Positions 36,044 through 44,638 of a DNA stretch of 64,000 nt are shown piece after piece (positions within the stretch are counted from its first letter, which is position 1; each line of letters starts with the position of its first letter). Both the position numbers and the translations under genes were made by a program. Location: NCBI RefSeq assembly GCF_038007285.1, contig NZ_JBBOWX010000001.1, positions 3,489,501 through 3,553,500 of the forward strand. Reading direction: 5' to 3'. Origin of the DNA: Sporosarcina sp. FSL K6-3457 (GTDB lineage: Bacteria; Bacillota; Bacilli; Bacillales_A; Planococcaceae). Under the pieces are notes generated by a model that saw nothing but the letters and a program-made list of their open reading frames with translations, searched no databases and had not been told where the DNA came from.

Positions 36044-37699
36044 TTATAATTTAAATCTTGCAATCATGGTATTTAAGTCCTCTGTTAATTCACGTAGGGC
36101 AGTCACCTTATCGACGACTTTTCCGATGGAGTTAAGTTGTTCTTCTGCCGATGCAGAAATCTCTTCGCTACCAGCAGCCGTCTGTTCCACGACAGCACTG
36201 ATGTTCTCCGTGTTTTCTAGAACTGTATTATTAAACTTCTGCGACGTGTCCACACCCGCTACAAGATCTCCCAACGCTCCGGTAATGCCATCCATTTTAT
36301 CTTCAATATTTGTGAAGGCATCGAGTGTACGTGTCACATTGTCATCTTGTGCTGTCGCAATTTCCGCACCTTTTCCTACAGATTCTGCAATCGAACTGAG
36401 TCCTCCTTTGATCAGGTTGACCATATCAAAAATCTGCGCAGTTGCCGCAGTCGAATCATCTGCAAGCTTTCGCACTTCCGAAGCAACGACAGCAAATCCT
36501 TTCCCTGCTTCTCCAGCACGTGCTGCTTCAATGGCAGCATTTAAAGCAAGTAAGTTTGTCTGTGCCGCAATGTCAGAAACTGTTTTCGCCATGTCTTCGA
36601 TGCTCCCGGCATATTGTGTAAATTGCTCAGTTGCTTTTTCGATAGATTTTGACGCTTCGTTATTGTTGTCGATTAGCGCACGCTGCTCATCAATTGCTCC
36701 ACGACCTTCTATAATTGCTTGATTGGCTAACGCTGCATACTCAGCAGAATTTTTAGCACGTTCCACATTTGTGCCAAATTCATGATTCATCTGTTCAATG
36801 AGCTCTACTGAATTTTGTAAGTCCTCGGAAATGCTTTGTGTTCCCTTTGCCAGCTCTTCCGTCGAAAGTGTCACTTGGTTGCTTGCTTCAGTAAGATAAC
36901 TATTTTCAGTTTCCAGCTCTTTTGCATAGTTATCGACATTTCGACTCGCCGCATCAATCGATTGTAAAAGCGAGCGCAGCTGGTCCGTCATCGTTGTGAA
37001 TGAATGATTCAACTGCCCCAATTCGTCTTTTTTATCATAGGAGATTGCTTCTACTACCAAATTACCCGCGGCAATTTCCTCAGCATTTGTTGCTAGCTTC
37101 TTAAGTGGATTGGTTACGGCATTTGCCAACCGAAGAACAATCACAATTGTTCCCACTATAACAAAAATAGTTCCAAGTACGGCAAAAGTAATGACGTCCT
37201 TAATCTGTTTCGCAAGCAATTCTTGTAAATAATCGTAGTGTGCGGATGTAAAAAGATCCACCATATAAATATCGTTGACGATTCCAACATTACGAAGGGA
37301 TTGCCGATTGATTTCCGCGGAGTTGTTCTCTTCAACTGCTACGAGTGCTGCTTCTTTCAATAAAACAAATTTCTCTTGCGCTTTCAGTAAAATATCGCGG
37401 GCGTCTTGCTCTTTCACAAGACTTTCAGCCGTATCGAATGTTAAGGTGGTCAAATCAAGCTGATTACGCACATTTTCCTTATTACTATCCGTCATATTAT
37501 AAGCGAGCGTATTCAAGCTATTCATCGTTGCTTTCGTTTCTGCATTCACATCATGGACCGCTAATAGTACGTCCACGTAATCACTGCTTGTATTTTGAAT
37601 CGCCATCATCCTGAATATAATTATCGCTATCATTACAATAGATAGACCAAGCACGGAGAGTGAATTGAGTAGTATCTTTTTCTTAATCGTCATTTTCAT
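36044..37699 (-). CDS. Methyl-accepting chemotaxis protein paired with a BMP lipoprotein
   Basis: A 551-residue receptor. TM1 (about 10-28), a short helical extracellular sensor (about 33-165), TM2 (about 168-190), HAMP and the signalling coiled coil with tip [24 protein letters not shown] 37699 is four bases past GGGGG; the ATG two codons later fits the spacing better. It starts seven bases after the BMP-family binding protein gene, so the two are one operon. The receptor may detect the loaded lipoprotein rather than a ligand directly. Confidence 0.9.
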   Translation of the reverse strand: MKMTIKKKILLNSLSVLGLSIVMIAIIIFRMMAIQNTSSDYVDVLLAVHDVNAETKATMNSLNTLAYNMTDSNKENVRNQLDLTTLTFDTAESLVKEQDARDILLKAQEKFVLLKEAALVAVEENNSAEINRQSLRNVGIVNDIYMVDLFTSAHYDYLQELLAKQIKDVITFAVLGTIFVIVGTIVIVLRLANAVTNPLKKLATNAEEIAAGNLVVEAISYDKKDELGQLNHSFTTMTDQLRSLLQSIDAASRNVDNYAKELETENSYLTEASNQVTLSTEELAKGTQSISEDLQNSVELIEQMNHEFGTNVERAKNSAEYAALANQAIIEGRGAIDEQRALIDNNNEASKSIEKATEQFTQYAGSIEDMAKTVSDIAAQTNLLALNAAIEAARAGEAGKGFAVVASEVRKLADDSTAATAQIFDMVNLIKGGLSSIAESVGKGAEIATAQDDNVTRTLDAFTNIEDKMDGITGALGDLVAGVDTSQKFNNTVLENTENISAVVEQTAAGSEEISASAEEQLNSIGKVVDKVTALRELTEDLNTMIARFKL

Positions 37700-37706
37700 A
37701 TTCCCC

Positions 37707-38669
37707 CTACTCGTTCATTTCTGAAGCAGCTTTTTCTAAGTATCCGTCCAGTTTTTTCTGGTTCGACTGCGACAAATCAAGGACACGGAATGGGGCGAGC
37801 CCAACCGCATTTTCTGCAAGGCCAAGCTCAACATGACCCGTCGGGACTTTCCCTGTTTCCTTGTAGGTGTGGACGATATCAAATAATGCAAGATCAATAT
37901 TTTTCATCATAGATGTAATGACAGCTTTTTCTGCATAAAAGTATTGATCACTATCTACTCCGATTGCGTAGACACCCTGTTTTTCAGCCTCTTGTAGCAT
38001 ACCGACTCCTGTAAATCCAGCCGCCGCATACAGTACATCCGCCTGACTATCAATCATATTTGCTGCAATTTCTGCACCAAGTGCGTCATTATCAAAGTCG
38101 CCCGCATACTCAGTCATAATCACAATATTTGGATTTACCGACTTTGCTCCTTGCACGAAACCTTGCTCAAAGCGTTGAATGACCGGGGCTTCCACGCCAC
38201 CAATAAAACCGATTGTCTGCGTTTTTGAAACCGTCGCCGCAACGATACCCGCTAGAACACTTCCCTCGTTTTCCTTAAAGGTAATTGAAGTGATATTGTC
38301 GATATCCGATACCGCGTCAACCAAAACGAATGATTGTTGTGGATAGGCTTGCGCCACTTTTTCAAGCTCTTCTTGACCTGTAAATCCAAGCGCAATTACC
38401 AAATCATTTCCGCTGTTAGCCAATTGTTCAAATCCACTTTCATACGTTCCTGTATCTGCAAGCTCCAAGTATTCGATAACAATGCCTTCTTCATCCCGCG
38501 CCTTCGTCAAACCCGCAAAAGCCAAATCTGAAAATGATTGATCACCAAGCCCATTTTCGGAAAGCATAACGCCAACTTTCACTTTCTCAACAAGTGGATT
38601 TGTTTTTTCTAGTCCACAAGCTCCGAGTAATAGCGTCATAAACAAAACAACTATTATTTTATTGTTCAT
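37707..38669 (-). CDS. BMP/PnrA-family substrate-binding lipoprotein
   Basis: A 320-residue lipoprotein. Signal peptide with lipobox LLLGAC (Cys19), then a two-lobed periplasmic-binding fold of the basic membrane protein family: [20 protein letters not shown] at the N-lobe, [23 protein letters not shown], a nucleoside-contact-like [18 protein letters not shown] and [12 protein letters not shown]/PnrA proteins usually bind purine nucleosides for ABC uptake or sense them. No permease or ATPase follows; the only partner is a chemoreceptor. It therefore looks like a dedicated chemotaxis binding protein, or the transporter is elsewhere. Confidence 0.88.
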   Translation of the reverse strand: MNNKIIVVLFMTLLLGACGLEKTNPLVEKVKVGVMLSENGLGDQSFSDLAFAGLTKARDEEGIVIEYLELADTGTYESGFEQLANSGNDLVIALGFTGQEELEKVAQAYPQQSFVLVDAVSDIDNITSITFKENEGSVLAGIVAATVSKTQTIGFIGGVEAPVIQRFEQGFVQGAKSVNPNIVIMTEYAGDFDNDALGAEIAANMIDSQADVLYAAAGFTGVGMLQEAEKQGVYAIGVDSDQYFYAEKAVITSMMKNIDLALFDIVHTYKETGKVPTGHVELGLAENAVGLAPFRVLDLSQSNQKKLDGYLEKAASEMNE

Positions 38670-38842
38670 ACGTCACACTCACTTTCTTTCAACTATAAGG
38701 GAGTTACTGCCCCCTTTTAATACGCCTAGGCTAGTCAATTTTCCAAATCAAAGTTTCAACATAACTGGTTGGTTCTACTCTCTTCTTCGGGTGAATACTT
38801 GAACTCTGAATAGATTTTAGTAAAGCCTTTCAATGTTCTTTT

Positions 38843-38981
38843 ACTCCAATAATTCTGACTAGTGGAGTTAGAAATTTCTTTCTAACAATTCATGTATCGA
38901 TTTTATTGGCATTCCTTTTTTTAGCTCTTCTAATCTCGAACCCTTGTCACTCCAACGTTTGTTAGCTATACTTAATGGAGT
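38843..38981. promoter_or_regulatory. Inverted ACTCCA / TGGAGT pairs upstream of sulP
   Basis: ACTCCA-N14-TGGAGT (38843-38868) and ACTCCA-N21-TGGAGT (38949-38981) lie in the 349-bp gene-free region before sulP, along with a GTTAGAAA/TTTCTAAC hairpin (38867-38886). No known regulator was matched. The remaining stretch shows no clear promoter hexamers. Confidence 0.3.
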
Positions 38982-39018
38982 AAATTCCAGATAAGTCAGA
39001 GTAGACGGAGTGATTCAT

Positions 39019-40605
39019 ATGTTCAAGGATAATCGTTATCTTCATTATGATGCAGCCGGATTTCGCAAAGATTTAATTGCGGGAATTACAGTTGGTATTG
39101 TAGCCATTCCGCTTGGGATGGCTTTTGCAATTGCCTCGGGGGTCAAACCTGAGTATGGTCTTTACACGACAATTATCGCTGGCCTCCTCGTTGCATTATT
39201 AGGGGGTTCTCGTTTTCAAATTGCCGGACCTACAGGCGCTTTCATCCCAATTTTACTAGCAATCGTTCTGCAATATGGTTATGAGGATTTGCTGATTGCT
39301 GGGTTTTTAGCGGGGATTTTTCTCGTCATTATGAGTTTTCTTGGCATTAGTAATCTGATCCACTTTGTTCCACGATCGGTTACAATCGGCTTTACAACCG
39401 GGATTGCTGTCATCATCTTTACGGGACAGTTTGGCAATTTTTTTGGCATTACTGGCCTGGAGAAAAAAGAGTTTTTCCACGAAAATATGCTGGATCTCAT
39501 CAAGCAATTCCACACGGTTAATCCTTACAGTATTCTAATTGCAGTCATTGGATTAGCAGTAATCTTTTTATTGCCAAAGATTGCGCCACGTGTTCCGTTA
39601 CTGCTTGTTGCGTTACTCATTCCAACAATTATTTCCGTCTGGCTATTCCCCGGGAAATTAGAAACCATTGGGACAGCATTTGGTGGGATTCCCAATACAC
39701 TACCCAGTTTCCATTTCCCACACATCACCTTGTCCAAATTGGTATCCCTGTGGCAGCCTGCACTCATTATCGCTGCACTTGGTGCCATTGAATCACTGTT
39801 ATCAGCGGTTGTGGCAGATGGTATGAAAAGCGGAGAGAAGCATGATTCGAAGCGAGAACTATTTGGACAGGGGATTGCCAATATCATTACACCATTATTC
39901 GGCGGCATTCCAGCAACAGGAGCCATCGCAAGAACCGCGACAAATATTCGATCCGGGGCTGTCAGTCCAGTATCTGGCGTTGTCCAAAGCCTATTTGTTT
40001 TGGCATTTTTGCTGCTGTTCGCACCCTATGCCTCGTATATTCCGCTTGCTGCGATGGCACCGATTCTCATGTTTGTTGCGTGGAATATGAGCGCAAGGAA
40101 AGCATTCGTTCATATCCTATCGATTCGCTCGGGAGATTCTATCGTCCTATTGACGACGTTTCTATTGACGATTTTCATCGATTTAACCATCGCGGTTCAA
40201 GTTGGTATTTTGCTTGCGGCTCTGTCATTTTTGAAGAAAATGAGTGGTAAACTTCATATCGAGAAAGCCAAACTTTCTGATGTTGAAGTCATGAAATTCG
40301 GTGCGGATGCTCCTTCTTCATTAACAAAGTATACTGTAGATGGACCTATTTTCTTTGGGACTGCCAAGGTGTTTGAAGACAAGTATCCACAACTTCTTGA
40401 GTCTGGAGCGACAAAAATCATTCTTGACATGGAACATCTTTCTGTCGTTGATGCGACAGGTGAAGCCGTACTTTTTGCATTGCTTGACGACGCAGAACAA
40501 AAGGGTATCCAAATCATTATCAAACGTTTGCCGAAGGATAAAGCTTCTTTATTTAAAAAAAGTGGCTTAGATGATCGGATTGGGAAAGATAACTTTTTTA
40601 TGTAG
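39019..40605 (+). CDS. SulP-family inorganic anion transporter with STAS domain
   Basis: A 528-residue membrane carrier of the SulP/SLC26 family. The transmembrane part (about 1-400) has GITVGIVAIPLGMAFAIASG, GSRFQIAGPTGAFIPI and FGGIPATGAIARTATNIRSGA, the last being the family's substrate-site loop. The C-terminal STAS domain (about 420-528) has the ILDMEHLSVVDATGEAVLFAL motif with the conserved Asp-Ala-Thr/Ser position. It probably moves sulfate, bicarbonate or other anions. ATG 39019 has GGAG eight bases upstream; a GTG at 39010 is upstream of that. It stands alone and has a bidirectional terminator. Confidence 0.9.
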   Translation: MFKDNRYLHYDAAGFRKDLIAGITVGIVAIPLGMAFAIASGVKPEYGLYTTIIAGLLVALLGGSRFQIAGPTGAFIPILLAIVLQYGYEDLLIAGFLAGIFLVIMSFLGISNLIHFVPRSVTIGFTTGIAVIIFTGQFGNFFGITGLEKKEFFHENMLDLIKQFHTVNPYSILIAVIGLAVIFLLPKIAPRVPLLLVALLIPTIISVWLFPGKLETIGTAFGGIPNTLPSFHFPHITLSKLVSLWQPALIIAALGAIESLLSAVVADGMKSGEKHDSKRELFGQGIANIITPLFGGIPATGAIARTATNIRSGAVSPVSGVVQSLFVLAFLLLFAPYASYIPLAAMAPILMFVAWNMSARKAFVHILSIRSGDSIVLLTTFLLTIFIDLTIAVQVGILLAALSFLKKMSGKLHIEKAKLSDVEVMKFGADAPSSLTKYTVDGPIFFGTAKVFEDKYPQLLESGATKIILDMEHLSVVDATGEAVLFALLDDAEQKGIQIIIKRLPKDKASLFKKSGLDDRIGKDNFFM

Positions 40606-40614
40606 GCAGCACTC

Positions 40615-40649
40615 AAAAAGGACTATCCATGACGGATAGTCCTCTTTTT
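40615..40649. terminator. Bidirectional terminator between sulP and amhX
   Basis: AAAAAGGACTATCC / GGATAGTCCTCTTTTT, with A/T runs at both outer ends; serves two convergent genes. Confidence 0.85.
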
Positions 40650-40650
40650 A

Positions 40651-41757
40651 TTAACCTTCCAAATAAGAAGCTTTTTTCAATGTTGCCGTCAATACGCGAG
40701 CACCAATATCAAGCGCTTCGCGGTTAAATGTCATATCGGGATGGTGAAGCCCCGGGCCAAGATCTGCCCCAATGCCAATCATCGCCGCTTGCAGATTTGG
40801 TCGATGAATCGTATAGAAGTGGAAATCATCGCTACCTGACGTAATGATGGCCGGTGCAAATCCTTCCTCCCCAACTGTCTCTAGTATGGCTTCCTCCGCA
40901 ATAGCCGCCGCCTCTTCCGCTACTTCGGCTGCTGGCGTATAGTCACTCCACACCAAGTCAATGACCACGTCATGGAGCTTGCCAATTGCCTGAATGCCTT
41001 CATCAATGCGTTCTTTCAATTCATTCAACACAGTATTCGATTGTGAACGGGCATCTATCGCAAATGTAGCTGTTCCTGGAATAATATTGAGGCTATCGCC
41101 ACCCGCTTGTACCTTCGTCAGCTTGGCCGAATACGCTTCATAAGGTGAAAACTGAATCGTTTTCACGAACTGAGCAATTGCAAACAGCGGATCGAGCGCG
41201 TTCTTTCCTTGATGCGGACGAGCGCCATGTGCATCGACTCCCGTAATTTTTCCTTCCAAGAATACAGCCGCCCCATGATGGATGGCCGGTGATACTTTGC
41301 CAAATGGAATTTCTTCCTGTGGACGTAAATGCACACCGAACAGCTGTGATACACCATCGACTGCGCCTCTTTCAATCATTGAGTTGGCACCATTGCCTTT
41401 TTCTTCAGCCGGTTGAAAAATGAAACGAATACGGCTACCGAGCTGCTCTTGCTGCAAATAAGATAGCGCCCCCAGCACCATCGAGATGTTGGCATCATGT
41501 CCGCATGAATGGTTCGCCTGATAGACTCCGCCCACTTCCTGCCACAAAGCATCGATATCAGCGCGTACCGCAATGACCCGGTCGCCTTCCCCAATTTCCG
41601 CCACAACACCTGTCACATCGTCAAATGTATGATGCTTGACCCCCATCTCCGTTAAGATTTCCGCAAGCTTCGCAGTCGTCTCAATCTCTTTCCAACTCAC
41701 CTCGGGATGCGCATGGAAATGTTCAAACCACTGACTGATTTTCTCTTTCACTACCAC
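40651..41757 (-). CDS. amhX: M20 family amidohydrolase (AmhX-like)
   Basis: A 368-residue zinc-dependent hydrolase of the M20D group. Metal ligands are visible: SCGHDANISM (His, Asp), QPAEEKGNGA (Glu pair, catalytic and ligand) and GVHLRP; a late HHPDM holds the C-terminal His. The segment RADIDALWQEVGG is particularly like B. subtilis AmhX, an amidohydrolase of N-acyl amino acids or related amides. The frame is open to GTG 41766; GGGGGA nine bases upstream supports GTG 41757. It is followed by the terminator shared with sulP. Confidence 0.85.
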   Translation of the reverse strand: MVVKEKISQWFEHFHAHPEVSWKEIETTAKLAEILTEMGVKHHTFDDVTGVVAEIGEGDRVIAVRADIDALWQEVGGVYQANHSCGHDANISMVLGALSYLQQEQLGSRIRFIFQPAEEKGNGANSMIERGAVDGVSQLFGVHLRPQEEIPFGKVSPAIHHGAAVFLEGKITGVDAHGARPHQGKNALDPLFAIAQFVKTIQFSPYEAYSAKLTKVQAGGDSLNIIPGTATFAIDARSQSNTVLNELKERIDEGIQAIGKLHDVVIDLVWSDYTPAAEVAEEAAAIAEEAILETVGEEGFAPAIITSGSDDFHFYTIHRPNLQAAMIGIGADLGPGLHHPDMTFNREALDIGARVLTATLKKASYLEG

Positions 41758-41779
41758 TTCAACCACTCCCCCTACTAAC

Positions 41780-43063
41780 TTATAGTTTCCACTTCACTCT
41801 TGCATAAATAACAAGCATGACAAAGTTCGCCGCCGCACTAATAGCTGTACCATATGCAATCGAGGAAGCACCGAATGCATCCATCATCGCATAAATAACC
41901 GCTACGTTAATACCCAAGACACTAATCACACTGAATATAACTGGTACCATCGAATTGGCTTTAGCATAATAGAATCGGGTGATAAAGGTATTGGCAGCTA
42001 GGAAGAACATTGACAACGCAAATGCACGGAAAATTGGTACTGTGACTAGAACGTCTTCACTCGTAAATTCCCCACGTTCAAAAACAAGACTAATAAGCGG
42101 TTCTGCAAAAATGTAAGCAACTGCTGTCGCTGGTGCAAGTAATACAGCCAAATAGAGCATTCCTTTTTTATAGAGCTTGCGGATTGTTTCCATGTCACCC
42201 TCCCCTTCCTTTTTACTTAAAAGAGGGTAAATAACTGTTGTCACCGCAGTCATCAAAATGGCCTGTGGAAGACTCGTCAATTTTGAAGCGTAGTTGACAG
42301 CCGCCATGATACCGACTCCAAACTGATCAGCTACAATTCGATGTATCAAAATATAAAACTGTAGCGAAGCACCACCAAACAATATCGGCAAAGCAATAAC
42401 CCATATTCGCTTAACATCATCAGACATCCCAAACGATGGTTTCAATGAATACAGCTTAGATTTCCGAAGACCCACATACAGGAATCCCCCCATCAAAATC
42501 GCACCTAGCATAGCACCAGCTCCGTAAGATTCCGGTCCCAAAATACTCGTCAACAACACTGCAATTCCAACGAAAGCTACATTATAGAGTAGCACGGCTA
42601 TACTTGACAGGTTATACTTGCCGTTGACATTCAGAACACCACTCATCCATGTCGATAACACAAGAATGATAGTAGAGGGCATCATCCAAAGGTATAAATT
42701 GCGCATCAATATATACTCTTCTGCACTGAGTTTACTGAAAAATAGATGCAACACTGGATTCGTAAATATAAGCAAAATAGCTGTAATCGATACTGCTGCT
42801 ACAAGTACGGTCGTAAACGATTTGCGTACATACAAAGACTTATCCGTTTTCGTCGAATGATAGACGGATATAAAAGCCGTCGTCAATCCCCCACCCACCA
42901 CAAGGTAAATGAAATTCGGTATTGTATACGCAGCCGCAATTGCATCAGCAGTAGTTGACAAGCCATACTGTTTACCAATAACAACCTCCCGAAGAAATCC
43001 AAACATCCTCGCGACAATATTAATAACAGCGACGGCCCCGATAATTTTCATCATTTTACTCAT
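41780..43063 (-). CDS. MurJ/MviN-family lipid-linked oligosaccharide flippase
   Basis: A 427-residue membrane protein with about 12 to 14 helices, MOP-exporter type. N-terminal FLREVVIGKQYGLSTTADAIAAAYTIPN matches MurJ-like lipid II flippases (motifs: FGFLREVVIGKQYG and AAAYTIPNF). It is shorter than E. coli MurJ (511). It overlaps the end of a GT4 glycosyltransferase gene at ATGAGTAA, so the pair could build and flip a lipid-linked glycan. A TTG at 43072 is an alternative start. Lipid II or an exopolysaccharide unit are both possible cargo. Confidence 0.85.
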   Translation of the reverse strand: MSKMMKIIGAVAVINIVARMFGFLREVVIGKQYGLSTTADAIAAAYTIPNFIYLVVGGGLTTAFISVYHSTKTDKSLYVRKSFTTVLVAAVSITAILLIFTNPVLHLFFSKLSAEEYILMRNLYLWMMPSTIILVLSTWMSGVLNVNGKYNLSSIAVLLYNVAFVGIAVLLTSILGPESYGAGAMLGAILMGGFLYVGLRKSKLYSLKPSFGMSDDVKRIWVIALPILFGGASLQFYILIHRIVADQFGVGIMAAVNYASKLTSLPQAILMTAVTTVIYPLLSKKEGEGDMETIRKLYKKGMLYLAVLLAPATAVAYIFAEPLISLVFERGEFTSEDVLVTVPIFRAFALSMFFLAANTFITRFYYAKANSMVPVIFSVISVLGINVAVIYAMMDAFGASSIAYGTAISAAANFVMLVIYARVKWKL

Positions 43064-44168
43064 TGCGACCAACCCGACCTTTCTCAGCCGAACGATAAAT
43101 CGACAACAACTTCTCTAAAACAGCCTCAAAAGAATGTTCCGTAATCCTCGCATGAACAACTGCTTCGTCAATCGCAACAGACTCTTCGTCCAACACACTC
43201 CACATACCTTGCGCCAACGAGTCTGGATTTTCTGCTTCGACTAAAACCCCAGCCCCATCCTTCAACAAATAAGACAGCCCACCAACATCCGTACCAACTA
43301 CCTTCGTCCCCGCAGACATCGCCTCAAGTGCAACTAACCCAAATCCCTCATGATGTGAAGGCAGAATCAGTGCATCGGCTGCCGACATCCAAAGCGATAA
43401 TTCAGCTTGTCCTAGCGGCTCTTTGAAGTGGATATCCTCCACATCTTTATCGCGGATAAATGACCGTAACTCTTCGACAAAATGACTATCTTTCTGCGAA
43501 CCAACCATATATAACGAACTATCCGGTAATGACATTTTCAGTGAATCAAACGCCTCCACAAGTTCAAGCAACCCTTTCGCTCGAATAATATTCCCAACGA
43601 AAAGCAATACTTTCTCATCATTAGGAAGACCCAACTGATTCCGCGCCTCCTCTTTCGGTACATAGTTGAAGACAGACGTATCGACACCCATGCTCATGAC
43701 ATGCACGTTGGCATCCGCAACACCAAAACGGCTTGTCACATCTTCCCTAAGTTTGTCACCAACAACAATGACGGCTTCTGCCTGCTGCAAAATCCGTTTC
43801 GTCATATCCGCAATGCGCTGACTCTTTGCAGCCATTTTATCAATATCCCCACCATGAACAGTCACGACATAAGGAACGCCAAATAGCTTTTTCCCCATCA
43901 ACGACAGAATCCCTGTTGGAAATGCATAATGCGCGTGAGTTAGTGCTATTTTTTTTCGGTTTTTCATCAGATAAATAACTGAACGGCTAAACCATGCCAT
44001 ATATTTTTGTAATGCCTTTGCTTTCCCTTTACTCGGATCCTGAATTGCCACCACATCAACATCAAGACCTACTGTTTGAAGAAGCCCTACTTGATTTTTG
44101 ACAAATAATCCAAATGTCGGATGGTCTGATGATGGATACATATTGCTGAACACAACTATTTTCTTCAT
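43056..44168 (-). CDS. Family 4 glycosyltransferase
   Basis: A 370-residue GT-B enzyme that adds a sugar from a nucleotide donor to a lipid or glycan acceptor. The N-lobe begins KKIVVFSNMYPSS with THAHYAFPTG; the C-lobe has VLLFVGNIIRAKGLLELVEAF and the EX7E donor site ILPSHHEGFGLVALEAMSAGTKVVGTDVGG (motif PSHHEGFGLVALEAMS with the two Glu residues seven apart). ATG 44168 follows AGGATGA; the frame is open to 44231. Coupled to the downstream MurJ-like gene, it likely works in surface glycan synthesis. Confidence 0.88.
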   Translation of the reverse strand: MKKIVVFSNMYPSSDHPTFGLFVKNQVGLLQTVGLDVDVVAIQDPSKGKAKALQKYMAWFSRSVIYLMKNRKKIALTHAHYAFPTGILSLMGKKLFGVPYVVTVHGGDIDKMAAKSQRIADMTKRILQQAEAVIVVGDKLREDVTSRFGVADANVHVMSMGVDTSVFNYVPKEEARNQLGLPNDEKVLLFVGNIIRAKGLLELVEAFDSLKMSLPDSSLYMVGSQKDSHFVEELRSFIRDKDVEDIHFKEPLGQAELSLWMSAADALILPSHHEGFGLVALEAMSAGTKVVGTDVGGLSYLLKDGAGVLVEAENPDSLAQGMWSVLDEESVAIDEAVVHARITEHSFEAVLEKLLSIYRSAEKGRVGRNE

Positions 44169-44289
44169 GCTAGTTCTCATCCTATCTATAATAATAGCCT
44201 CATAATTAGCTACACCTTTATTTTCATTCAATGATTATAACATATCGCTTGACGTTCAACCTCTTGACAGCCAATTCATCTACAATAAA

Positions 44290-44327
44290 GACGATTTGAC
44301 TATAGGTAAGCACCTCATCAAATCGTC
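44290..44327. terminator. Orphan terminator-like hairpin
   Basis: GACGATTTGA / TCAAATCGTC, 10-bp stem with short T runs on both sides. No gene lies upstream in either direction within reach: it is in the divergent space between the glycosyltransferase and amidase genes, so it may be a relic or a leader attenuator. The rest of this 470-bp space holds the repeat at 44344-44464 and the amidase promoter, without clear hexamers. Confidence 0.4.
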
Positions 44328-44343
44328 TTTGCTAATTGCTAGG

Positions 44344-44464
44344 AACAAAAGCGCAAGCGCCTGTTCAGCCCCGACAAGCGCTGGAGGGCTTGAAAGTAAA
44401 GGCGCCCTTTGCCTTTACTAGCAAGACCGAAGCGACTCGAGGGGCTAGGCGCTGGAGCCTAGAC
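44344..44464 (+). repeat. Short intergenic repeat, long form (GCGCAAGCGC family)
   Basis: Starts AACAAAAGCGCAAGCGCC and ends with the hairpin CTAGGC-GCTGGA-GCCTAG, as the copy at 15378-15420. Between lies an extra block with hairpin AGTAAAGGC / GCCTTTACT (44395-44419). GCGCAAGCGC-type repeats are common in intergenic DNA of Bacillales; function unknown. Confidence 0.7.
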
Positions 44465-44638
44465 GAGGAATCACCCTGTTCCGACTTATCCACAGTACGA
44501 GAATTTTATAATTTCCTAAGCTATAAGAAAGTCAATTTTGTTGAAATAAATTACGGATTAGTTATTTATCATTATAGCTTTACGGCGCCATCACTGGTAA
44601 ACTGAACCTACTACTCTAGTATAACAAGGGAGGACGCA

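Noticed and set aside
44486-44494. Perfect DnaA box TTATCCACA
   Set aside because: A single 9-mer is close to chance expectation in 64 kb on both strands; no cluster, AT-rich unwinding region or dnaA/dnaN neighbours.
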